The translations under genes were made by a program, and so were the position numbers. Shown here piece after piece: positions 35,804-43,186 of a stretch of DNA of 64,000 nucleotides. The DNA is from an uncultured Helicobacter sp. Its GTDB lineage: Bacteria; Campylobacterota; Campylobacteria; Campylobacterales; Helicobacteraceae. The stretch lies in assembly GCA_944326445.1 (NCBI GenBank), contig CALVDZ010000001.1, forward strand, positions 62,001-126,000, written 5' to 3'. Each line of letters opens with the position of its first letter. Position 1 is the first letter of the stretch. The notes beneath the pieces were generated by a model, which had not been told where the DNA came from, made no database searches, and was given only the letters and a program-made list of their open reading frames with translations.

Positions 35804-36217
35804 ATGGAGCAGACACTTTCTATCATCAAGCCCGATGCAGTCAAAAAAGGTGTGATTGGCAAGATTATCGATAGATTTGAGAGCAATGGCTTGCGTATAG
35901 CAGCGATGAAAAAGCTGCAGCTTGGACGCTGTGATGCTAGTGAGTTTTATGCCATTCACAAGGAGCGCCCATTTTTTAACGATCTCGTGGATTTTATGGT
36001 GAGTGGTCCCGTGGTGGTGATGGTGCTAGAGGGCGAGAATGCTGTGGCTAAAAATCGCGAGCTTATGGGCGCGACAAACCCCAAAGAGGCGAAGCCCGGG
36101 ACTATCCGCGCGGATTTTGCCGATAGTATCGATGCAAACGCCGTGCATGGTAGCGATAGCCTTGAGAATGCCAAAAACGAAATTGCCTTTTTCTTTGCCA
36201 AGCGAGAGATTTGCTAG
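35804..36217 (+). CDS. ndk: Nucleoside diphosphate kinase
   Basis: Balances nucleoside triphosphates using a phosphohistidine. A 137-residue protein with TLSIIKPDAV and the active-site NAVHGSDS. The ATG at 35804 has TTAGGAG upstream; the TTG at 35798 is the longer alternative. It opens the block ndk-yceD-rpmF-plsX-fabH, the order of HP0198-HP0202. Confidence 0.96.
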   Translation: MEQTLSIIKPDAVKKGVIGKIIDRFESNGLRIAAMKKLQLGRCDASEFYAIHKERPFFNDLVDFMVSGPVVVMVLEGENAVAKNRELMGATNPKEAKPGTIRADFADSIDANAVHGSDSLENAKNEIAFFFAKREIC

Positions 36218-36270
36218 GCTTGCTTTATAGAATCTTACGCGCATTTAGAATCTAACACACAATAAATTTT

Positions 36271-36624
36271 ATGAAAATTGCTTTTAAAAAAATCGCTTCC
36301 TCTCCCAAAGCGTTCAGTATAGAATCTGAAGGCTTGGAGCTTAGTGGCACGCTCGTGCGGGTGGAGCCCCAAACCTTTAAGCTTGATGGGAGGCTTAGTG
36401 GCGATTTGGAGCTTGTGTGTGATAGGAGTGGCGAGGCGTTTGTGAAGCATTTTGATGAGTCTTTGGTTTTGTATATCTCAGATGGACTTTGGGATACACA
36501 AAGCCAAAGTGGGCTTGATAGTCTTGATGTTATTGAGTTTTTCGATGGTTTTATAGATGTAGAGTATATCTTGCAAAGCGAGATAGAATCTATCAAAATG
36601 GATTATCACATAAAAGGAGAGTAA
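36271..36624 (+). CDS. YceD/DUF177-family protein
   Basis: A 117-residue protein of the DUF177 (YceD) type that precedes rpmF in most bacteria and is linked to 23S rRNA processing in plants and bacteria. The family's acidic end pattern and the SLDVIEFFDGFIDVEYIL segment fit. The usual CxxC pair is reduced here (only LVCDRSGE). It lies two bases before rpmF; HP0199 occupies the same slot. Confidence 0.7.
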   Translation: MKIAFKKIASSPKAFSIESEGLELSGTLVRVEPQTFKLDGRLSGDLELVCDRSGEAFVKHFDESLVLYISDGLWDTQSQSGLDSLDVIEFFDGFIDVEYILQSEIESIKMDYHIKGE

Positions 36625-36626
36625 CT

Positions 36627-36776
36627 ATGGCAGTTCCAAAAAGAAGAGTGAGCAAAACTAGAGCAGCAAAGCGCAGGACACACTACAAGGTAAGCCTCGC
36701 TATGCCTATCAAAGACAAAGATGGCAGTTGGAAAATGCCCCATCGTATCAACAAATTTAGCGGGCAATACAAATAA
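36627..36776 (+). CDS. rpmF: Ribosomal protein L32
   Basis: A 49-residue protein read directly from the DNA. It begins MAVPKRRVSKTRAAKRRTHY and ends FSGQYK, the classic L32 start with a short Helicobacter-type tail. The zinc-ribbon cysteines of longer L32 proteins are absent. AAAGGAG precedes the ATG. Placed between yceD and plsX as usual. Confidence 0.95.
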   Translation: MAVPKRRVSKTRAAKRRTHYKVSLAMPIKDKDGSWKMPHRINKFSGQYK

Positions 36777-36824
36777 GGCAAATAAACCCACGCACTTGTG
36801 TGTGGCGTGAAATGGGAGGTGTCG

Positions 36825-37808
36825 ATGCAAAAGATTGCCATTGATGTAATGGGCGCGGATCACGGCGTAGAGCCTATCGTGCTTGGTGTTATAGAGGCAC
36901 TAAAGCACAAGCAGTTTGAGGCTATCATCGTGGGCGATGAAGCCCAAATCGCGCCGCTGATACCAGCTGAGCTCACAAATCGTGTGCAAATCGTGCATTG
37001 TGTGGATTATATCAAGATGGAGGAGAGTGCCGCGAGTGCCTCAAAGCGCAAAGAATCTTCTATCTTTGTCGCCACGGAATTGGTGCGTGAGGGCAAAGCC
37101 GATGCGCTCGTATCGCCCGGACATAGCGGTGCGACTATGAGCCTTGCCACACTCAAGCTCGGACGGATTAAAGGCGTCTCGCGTCCGGCTATCTGCACCA
37201 CGATGCCCACCATCTATGAAAATCCGAGTATGATCCTCGATGCAGGGGCAAATACAGACTGCAAGCCCGAGTATTTGGTGGATTTTGCGATTATGGGGTA
37301 TGAGTATGCTAAGAGCGTGATGGGCTATGCCAGCCCGCGCGTGGGGCTTCTCTCTAATGGCGAGGAGGACACCAAGGGCAATGAACTCACAAAAGCAACC
37401 TTTCCATTGCTCAAAGAATTTGCGTTTTTTAAGGGCAATGTGGAGGGGCGCGATATCTTTAATGGCAGCGTGGATGTGGTGGTGTGTGATGGGTTTTCGG
37501 GCAATCTCGTGCTTAAGGCAAGCGAGGGAGTGGCGAGTGCGATCTCTCACATACTCAAATCAGAGATCAAAAAATGCCCTATCCGTGCGCTTGGTGCGTG
37601 GCTTATGAAAGGCGTGTTTAGGAATCTTAAGAAAAAAATCGATCATAGTGAGTATGGTGGCGCGCCATTGCTAGGGGTGCAAAAAGTCGTCATCATCAGC
37701 CACGGGAGCTCAAATGCTAGAGCCATAGAATGCGCCGTGTATCAGGCTTTGGGCGCGCTAGATTCTGAAATTTGTGCAAAGCTCCAAAAAGTCTTTGAAT
37801 CTCGATAG
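36825..37808 (+). CDS. plsX: Phosphate acyltransferase PlsX
   Basis: Makes acyl-phosphate from acyl-ACP for phospholipid synthesis. 327 residues starting MQKIAIDVMGADHG at ATG 36825 with GGAGGTG upstream; the longer frame from 36798 lacks family support. Family boxes: SPGHSGATMSLA, MPTIYENPSMILDAGAN and VVCDGFSGNLVLKASEG. Confidence 0.96.
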   Translation: MQKIAIDVMGADHGVEPIVLGVIEALKHKQFEAIIVGDEAQIAPLIPAELTNRVQIVHCVDYIKMEESAASASKRKESSIFVATELVREGKADALVSPGHSGATMSLATLKLGRIKGVSRPAICTTMPTIYENPSMILDAGANTDCKPEYLVDFAIMGYEYAKSVMGYASPRVGLLSNGEEDTKGNELTKATFPLLKEFAFFKGNVEGRDIFNGSVDVVVCDGFSGNLVLKASEGVASAISHILKSEIKKCPIRALGAWLMKGVFRNLKKKIDHSEYGGAPLLGVQKVVIISHGSSNARAIECAVYQALGALDSEICAKLQKVFESR

Positions 37809-37817
37809 GGGATAGTT

Positions 37818-38798
37818 ATGGAAAAAGTCTTTGCTTCGCTCATATCCATCGCCTCCTACATTCCGCCCCGATGTGTTAGTAATGCGGATTTTGAAAAAAC
37901 CCTAGACACTAGCGATGAGTGGATTAGCAAAAGGACGGGCATTAAGACGCGTTATTTTGCTAATCCAGATCAAAACACCAGCGATCTTGCGTATGAGGCG
38001 GGCAAGGTGGCTATCGAGCGCGCCAACCTCACTCCGAGCGATATCGACGCGGTGATAGTGGCTACTCTAAGCCCAGATTATCTCACGATGCCCTCCACTG
38101 CGTGCATTGCCGCGCACAAACTTGGTATCCACAACAAGCCCGCGTTTGATATTAGCGGGGCGTGTAGTGGGTTTGTCTATCTGCTCAATGTCGCTAAGTC
38201 CTTTATAGAATCTCGCACATACGAGAATATCCTCATCATAGGGGCGGAGAAAGTGAGCTCTGTGCTAGATTTTGAGGATCGAGGTACTTGTGTGCTCTTT
38301 GGCGATGGGGGCGGCGCGGCTGTCGTGAGTGCCACCACAGAGCAGCGCAAATCCATCTTAGATGTGCATATCGCTGCCAATGGGCAATATGGGGATTTGC
38401 TCTATACGCCTAGATTCAATGCCACGAGCGATTTACCAAAGCAATGCCTGCAGATGAAGGGCAATGAGGTGTTTAAGCAAGCAGTCAAAACCCTCGCACA
38501 AGATGTCAAAGATATCCTAGAGCACAATGCCATAAAGCCCCAAGATGTGCGGTTTTTTGTCCCGCATCAGGCAAATTTACGCATTATCAATGCAGTGGGA
38601 GAGATGCTAGACTTCTCGCCCGATCAAATCGTGCTCACGGTGCAAAAATACGGCAATACCTCCGCCGCTTCAATCCCTATGGCGATTGATGAAATCTACA
38701 AGCAGGGCAAGCTCAAAAATGGCGATTTGCTCCTGCTTGATGCGTTTGGGGGTGGATTTACTTGGGGCTCTGCGCTCGTGTATTTTAATGGCTTATAA
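37818..38798 (+). CDS. fabH: 3-oxoacyl-ACP synthase III
   Basis: Starts fatty-acid chains from acetyl-CoA and malonyl-ACP. 326 residues with the Cys-His-Asn triad visible: ISGACSGFVY (Cys about 112), VPHQANLRI (His) and YGNTSAASIP (Asn). Also DEWISKRTGIKTRY. Lies nine bases after plsX. Confidence 0.97.
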   Translation: MEKVFASLISIASYIPPRCVSNADFEKTLDTSDEWISKRTGIKTRYFANPDQNTSDLAYEAGKVAIERANLTPSDIDAVIVATLSPDYLTMPSTACIAAHKLGIHNKPAFDISGACSGFVYLLNVAKSFIESRTYENILIIGAEKVSSVLDFEDRGTCVLFGDGGGAAVVSATTEQRKSILDVHIAANGQYGDLLYTPRFNATSDLPKQCLQMKGNEVFKQAVKTLAQDVKDILEHNAIKPQDVRFFVPHQANLRIINAVGEMLDFSPDQIVLTVQKYGNTSAASIPMAIDEIYKQGKLKNGDLLLLDAFGGGFTWGSALVYFNGL

Positions 38799-38801
38799 GG
38801 G

Positions 38802-38878
38802 ATAGAATCTAGCTTGGTTTATAGAAAAGGTGCTAGCGCAAGCGGCGTCAATGAGGTGGCGGCACCGAGAGATTCTAT
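38802..38878. repeat. Dispersed 77-bp element with terminal inverted repeats, copy 2
   Basis: ATAGAATCT ... AGATTCTAT ends enclose an interior matching copy 1 at 26712-26787 almost base for base in length and by shared blocks (TAGAATCTAG, CTAGCGCAAGCGGCGT versus CTAGCCCAAGTGGCGT, GGCACC). It begins three bases after the fabH stop. An 89-codon frame runs through it but has no support as a gene. Confidence 0.65.
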
Positions 38879-38949
38879 AAACTTGCTAAAAAACGCAGTG
38901 AGTGATCGCGTAAGCGGAGGCAATGAGGGCTTTGCCCACATTGCCGATA

Positions 38950-38974
38950 GCAAGTTTTGCCACGCAAAACTTGC
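38950..38974. repeat. Perfect hairpin (11-bp arms, 3-base loop)
   Basis: GCAAGTTTTGC and GCAAAACTTGC flank CAC. It lies between fabH and the phase-variable glycosyltransferase. No T run follows, so it is not a clear terminator. The right arm (GCAAAACTTGCATT) also occurs after repeat copy 1 at about 26794, so it belongs to the extended repeat. Confidence 0.5.
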
Positions 38975-39048
38975 ATTAAATGATGGGACTCTGTCTCACA
39001 CCCTGTGGTGGCAATTTGTTGGGATAGATTATAATAAAAGGAGATTGT

Positions 39049-40030
39049 ATGCCATTTGTTTCCATTATATTGCCCACTTATAATGTAGAGCCATTCATCG
39101 CGGAGGCGATGGAGAGCTGCATACAGCAGAGTTTTGGAGATATAGAGATTATCGTGGTTGATGACTGCGGGAGTGATGGTAGCATAGCCATAGCCAAAGA
39201 ATATGCCAAGAGGGATACGCGCGTAAAAATCGTGCATAATGCAGAAAATCTCCAATTGTTTGCGGCTCGGGCAGAGGGCGTGAAAGTCGCGCAGGGAGAG
39301 TATATTATGTTTCTCGATCCCGATGATATGCTAGATTCTGACGCCCTGCAGGCTTGTGTAGATGCTATGCGACAACCGGGGGGGGGGGGAATTAGATTTA
39401 GTCTGTTTTAATTATAAAACCCTTCAAGATTCACACACGCACCCTGTATTGTATTATCGCGACGCTATTTACGCGAGTAGGGAGGATTTTTATCTCTTTT
39501 GCCTCAAAAAATCGTGGATAAATTGGAATATATGGGGCAAACTCCTCAAAAAAGAGCTCTATCTCAAAGCTTTTGCGCTTATTGATCCCCACACACGCAT
39601 TGGGGTAGCCGAGGATTGTCTGCTCTATGCGGCATACAGCAGCCTCATACGCAATGCCATCACGCTCCAAGCCCCGCTGCTGACATACCGCATACACGCG
39701 CAGTCTATGAGCGCAGCCAACACGCCTGAAAGTATCACGCAACACATACACCACCATAACTTTGTCTATGCGCACATACAGCGTTATTTTCACTCCATCG
39801 CGCACGAAAGCTCCTTTGCCCAAAGGGTGTTTTGCGCTCGATATTTGGAGCTTATAGCGTGGCAGATCGCGGGCTTGCAGGCTGAGTATAAAAGGCGTGA
39901 GGGCACTTTTGGCGCGTGGGATTCACGCAAGCTCTCTTATGCTAAAAAAAGAGCGCGCTACAAACGCTATGCGCAAAACTTTATCCTTAAGATATGGAAA
40001 GCATTGTTTTGGCGCAAGGATTCTCGCTAA
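39049..40030 (+). CDS. Family 2 glycosyltransferase, phase-variable and out of frame (OFF) in this sequence
   Basis: The N-terminal half (39049-39411) is a GT-A fold transferase: VSIILPTYNVEPFI, VVDDCGSDGS and the metal-binding FLDPDDMLDSDA. It runs into a tract of twelve G (39378-39389) and stops after GIRFSLF. The rest continues in the next frame (from the tract to 40030, beginning ELDLVCFNYK). With 11 or 14 G the two halves would form one protein of about 326 residues. Poly-G tracts of this kind switch surface-glycan genes in Helicobacter and Campylobacter. The C-terminus is basic with a hydrophobic-aromatic end, suggesting membrane association. The likely role is LPS or other surface glycan synthesis; the sugar is unknown. 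A TATAAT at 39030 lies so near the ATG that it may not be the promoter. Confidence 0.85.
39378..39389 (+). repeat. Poly-G tract (12 G), slippage switch
   Basis: A homopolymer of twelve G inside the glycosyltransferase coding region. Loss of one G or gain of two would restore the full reading frame, giving PGGGELDL across the junction. Confidence 0.9.
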
Positions 40031-40161
40031 AGGGAGGCTATGCGCTTTGCTTTGCCCCCCTCAAGCGCGTAAATTGCGTTAGCACGAATAGAATCTAAAC
40101 AAAACGAGATTTAATCATTTAGTTTCAGAATCTAGCCTCACAGAATCTAAAGCCACTTTAA

Positions 40162-40715
40162 AATCCACTCCAACAGATTTAGAATCTAGACTTAGAGATT
40201 CAAACACAAAATCTCATCTCACAGAATCTAAAACAGATTCACAAATCCCCCTACCCCAAAAAACCTTATCAAGGCTTTGCCAAATTTAAATAGTGTGCGC
40301 GTCAGCGCAAGCCGAAGCAGAATCTAAAGATTCTAAATCTTTAGATTCTGCCATTTTTGCAACGCAAAAATCCAATCAATATGTAGGTGCGATAGCACCA
40401 ACCGACACTCGCCCTTGTCGTGTGTGGCAAAGCGTAAGCTTCTTTAGAAAACGAAGTTTCTTTAGAAAAATGCGTTAAAAAAATGCAGTAGTGTATTTTT
40501 AGCATTTTTGCCTAGACAAGGAAAAAGCGAGGCACTCTCCCCGATTGCGCAAAAAGACCCAACGGGTTGCAAGCAAAGCGCAGCAAAAACGCGGCGCTTT
40601 ATCTTTTTGTGGGCTTTGAGAGTGCGGGGAGAGGGGAAACCCCTTTTCTTTTGCGCAAACAAGCGATTTTGAGAATCTAAAAAATATCCGTGAGAGCGTG
40701 AATCTAAGAGGCTAG
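40162..40715 (+). repeat. Left arm of giant imperfect inverted repeat
   Basis: Matches the reverse complement of 40815-41320. The outer 84 or so bases (40162-40245) match with one mismatch. A central block (about 40292-40415, containing CAATCAATATGTAGGTGCG and ACCGACACTCGCCC) is nearly identical. Further in, GAAAAAGCGAGGCACTCTCC, TTGCAAGCAAAGCGCAGC and GGGCTTTGAGAGTGCGGGGA match exactly. Insertions and deletions lie between the blocks. Confidence 0.85.
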
Positions 40716-40814
40716 ATTCTAAGTTTTGATGAGATTGTGAATCTGTTTTGGATTCTGAATCTGAATCTAAAACCAAAACTCTGAATCTAGATTCTGAATC
40801 CGTGCTAGATTCTG
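40716..40814. repeat. Spacer of the inverted repeat, rich in AGATTCT/GAATCT
   Basis: About 100 bases between the arms made mostly of overlapping AGATTCT, TGAATCT and CTAGATTCT units, a satellite-like concentration of the genome-wide heptamer. Confidence 0.7.
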
Positions 40815-41320
40815 TAGATTCTCTGTTTCTTAGAGTTGTGTTCTCACGAATACTTCCTAGATTCTGTGTATTGCTTTGTTTTTTCGCAAAAAGGGGTGTT
40901 ATCCCCTCCCCGCACTCTCAAAGCCCCGAAAAAGTCTCCACTGTTTTTGCTGCGCTTTGCTTGCAAGCCTTCGGCACGGCAAACGGGGAGAGTGCCTCGC
41001 TTTTTCCACTTCTAGCGCAATCGTTGCGGAGGCACTACTGCCTCCTTTCTCCAACGATTGCACACCACGAAGCGGGCGAGTGTCGGTTGGTGCTATCGCA
41101 CCTACATATTGATTGGATTTTTGCTGCGCAAAAATGGCAGAATCTAAGGACTTAGATTCTGCTCGGCTTGCGCTATTGCGCACATTATTATTTATATTTG
41201 GCAAAGCCTCGCACAAAGTTTTTTGGGGTGGGTGGATTTGTGAATCTGTTTTAGATTCTGTGAAATGAGATTTTGTGTTTGAATCTCTAAGTCTAGATTC
41301 TAAATCTGTTGGAGTGGATT
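40815..41320 (-). repeat. Right arm of giant imperfect inverted repeat
   Basis: Reverse-complement copy of the left arm. The outer end is at GGAGTGGATT (41311-41320). Differences from the left arm include CTAAGTCCTTAG in place of the longer left-arm sequence and a CAACGATTGC palindrome pair near 41020-41060. Confidence 0.85.
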
Positions 41321-41565
41321 CTATAAAAACTAGATTCTATAATGGCTTGAGAATCTATAAGACTAGAATATTAGATTCTGTGTTGTAGATTGTGCGGGCT
41401 CTTTGGGGCTTAGATTCCGTCGTTGTGCATTTTTTAGAATCTCCGCTTTGGATTGTGTGTTTGTCTTTGAAACTGCGTTAGATTCTGTGGAGCTAAATTC
41501 TGAATCTCATTCCAAAATCTAATCTTAGATTCTAAAATGCACCGATGGTATGCGCAGTGCAGCGA

Positions 41566-41583
41566 GTGGGGACTATCCCCCAC
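41566..41583. terminator. Candidate hairpin downstream of glnA (distal)
   Basis: GTGGGG/CCCCAC, 6-bp GC-rich stem with a 6-base loop, about 50 bases after the glnA stop on the minus strand. No T run. Confidence 0.35.
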
Positions 41584-41592
41584 GAGCGATAA

Positions 41593-41615
41593 CAAATTTG
41601 CCACAAGCAAATTTG
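41593..41615 (-). terminator. Candidate terminator of glnA
   Basis: A perfect 9-bp stem CAAATTTGC/GCAAATTTG with a 5-base loop, 18 bases after the glnA stop. The stem is AT-rich and followed by only two T on the minus strand, so its strength is uncertain. Confidence 0.45.
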
Positions 41616-41632
41616 CACAAACGATAAGCCTC

Positions 41633-43069
41633 CTAACAGCTATAAGTCGTCAAAAACTCAAATGGGTGCGGACGCCCTTCCCAAGGCCAAATCTCGGTTT
41701 CAAACTTGTATTGTTTGTAGGTTTGGATAAACTCCTCGCTAAAGACTTCGCCCTCTTTGAGATACGCCTTATCTACGAGCATTTCCTCGATCGCGTGGCG
41801 CAATGTGTGTGGCAGCTGCTTGATACCCTTTTCACGGATTTCATCAAGGCTTAGCTCAAAGAGATTAATCTCCATAGGCTCGCCCGGATCGCTTTTTTGC
41901 TTAATCCCATCAAGCCCCGCCATCAAAAGTGCCGCAAACGCCAGATAAGGATTGCTCGAGCTATCGGGGAAGCGGAATTCCATACGCTTGGCTTTCTCTC
42001 CGCTATTATAGGGGATTCTGATACTTGCGCTGCGGTTTTGTGCGGAGTAGGTGAGGATACTTGGTGCTTCAAAGCCCGGAATGAGACGTTTGTAGGAGTT
42101 GGTGCTCGCGTTGGTAAAAGCCGCTAGGGCGCGCGCGTGCTTAAGCACACCCCCTAGGAAGTGCAACGCCATTTCGCTTAGTCCCTCATACGCATCGCCA
42201 GCAAAGAGATTCCTGCCCTCTTTCCAAATGCTGATATGCGTGTGCATACCGCTCCCATTGTCGTTATACAGAGGCTTTGGCATAAATGTTGCAGTCTTGC
42301 CATTGAGATGGGCTACCATTTTGACGACATATTTGAGTTTTTGGACATTATCAGCCGCTTCAAGCATATCGCCAAACTTCACGCCGATCTCGCCCTGTCC
42401 TTGCGCCACCTCGTGATGCACGATAAAAGTCTCTAGCCCCACTTGATTGAGCACCTTCACCATCTCGGCGCGGATATCCACCATAGAATCCACCGGTGCC
42501 ACGGGCAGATACCCACCCTTAGTGCCCGGACGATGCCCGATATTGACACCCTCAAACTCCTTATCGCGGTTCCACTCGCCCTCTTCAGTATCAATCTCAT
42601 AGTATTGGCAATTTACAGAATCTTTTATCTTAATGGAGTCAAACACAAAAAATTCATTTTCAGGTCCGAAATACGCCACATCGCCGATTCCAGAATCTTT
42701 GAGGTATTGCATAGCGCGCTTGACAATGCTCCTAGGGCATTTTTCATAAGGTTGGTTTTTGTAGATATCCCACACATCGCAAAACACCACCATCGTGGTA
42801 TCGGCGGTAAAGGGATCGATGAAGTAGCGCACGGGATCGGGGATTAGAATCATATCGGATTTATCCACAGGCTGCCACGCCGGCGCGGAGCTCCCATCAA
42901 AGGGAATGCCCTCAAAAGTCTTCTCATCTACCGCACTCGCGCTAAAGGAGATATGATTCCATACGCCTTTAATGTCTGTGAATCTAAAATCTATAAATTC
43001 CACCTCGTGCATTTTGCATTCTTCAAAAAATCTCGCCACTGCTTGTTTATCAATTTGGATTTTGCTCAT
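41633..43069 (-). CDS. glnA: Glutamine synthetase, type I
   Basis: Makes glutamine from glutamate, ammonia and ATP. 478 residues; start at 43069 (MSKIQIDKQAVARF) with AAGGA upstream; the longer frame from 43087 adds six residues without support. Signatures: FDGSSAPAWQPVDKSDM, GSGMHTHISIW (ATP-binding) and NRSASIRIP. The position of the adenylylation tyrosine of enteric GS (NLYDLP) reads NLFELS, so the Tyr is Phe. This means adenylylation control is not expected, as in H. pylori. Confidence 0.97.
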   Translation of the reverse strand: MSKIQIDKQAVARFFEECKMHEVEFIDFRFTDIKGVWNHISFSASAVDEKTFEGIPFDGSSAPAWQPVDKSDMILIPDPVRYFIDPFTADTTMVVFCDVWDIYKNQPYEKCPRSIVKRAMQYLKDSGIGDVAYFGPENEFFVFDSIKIKDSVNCQYYEIDTEEGEWNRDKEFEGVNIGHRPGTKGGYLPVAPVDSMVDIRAEMVKVLNQVGLETFIVHHEVAQGQGEIGVKFGDMLEAADNVQKLKYVVKMVAHLNGKTATFMPKPLYNDNGSGMHTHISIWKEGRNLFAGDAYEGLSEMALHFLGGVLKHARALAAFTNASTNSYKRLIPGFEAPSILTYSAQNRSASIRIPYNSGEKAKRMEFRFPDSSSNPYLAFAALLMAGLDGIKQKSDPGEPMEINLFELSLDEIREKGIKQLPHTLRHAIEEMLVDKAYLKEGEVFSEEFIQTYKQYKFETEIWPWEGRPHPFEFLTTYSC

Positions 43070-43110
43070 TTTGGATTCCTTACACATTGGAGATAACTGC
43101 TACGGGGGCA

Positions 43111-43116
43111 ATTATA
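43111..43116 (-). promoter_or_regulatory. -10 box (TATAAT) for glnA
   Basis: On the minus strand CATATAATTGCC lies about 42 bases before the glnA ATG. Perfect hexamer. Confidence 0.55.
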
Positions 43117-43186
43117 TGTTTTTGGAGCTTAAAATTCTCATAAACGCCTTGTGCGTGGGCTATGAGGGGCTACAATCTCACAGGCT

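Larger units (their letters stand above)
40031..41632. other. 1.6-kb non-coding region between the glycosyltransferase and glnA
   Basis: No gene is supportable. The region holds a giant imperfect inverted repeat (arms listed separately) and very dense AGAATCT/AGATTCT motifs, and near glnA two hairpins. Short open frames occur on both strands, but the same peptide text appears in mirrored form in both arms, as expected from repeated DNA rather than from genes. Confidence 0.75.

Noticed and set aside
39030..39035. TATAAT as promoter of the glycosyltransferase
   Set aside because: It lies only 13 bases before the ATG, so the transcript would start within the ribosome site. Noted but not called as a promoter.
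38814..39083. An 89-codon forward frame between fabH and the glycosyltransferase
   Set aside because: It starts inside the dispersed repeat, runs over a perfect hairpin and into the glycosyltransferase start, and has no recognisable protein features.
39378..39389. Calling the glycosyltransferase a dead pseudogene
   Set aside because: The only defect is the frame change at the poly-G tract and the downstream half is otherwise intact, which fits reversible phase variation better.
40293..41216. Several open frames of 60-135 codons on both strands in the inverted-repeat region
   Set aside because: The same peptide text appears in mirrored form from both arms, there are no ribosome sites or family features, and composition follows the AGAATCT repeats. 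Treated as repeat DNA.
40081..41540. CRISPR array suggested by many short repeats
   Set aside because: The repeated unit is a heptamer in both orientations with irregular spacing; there are no equal spacers or longer conserved repeats, and no cas genes.
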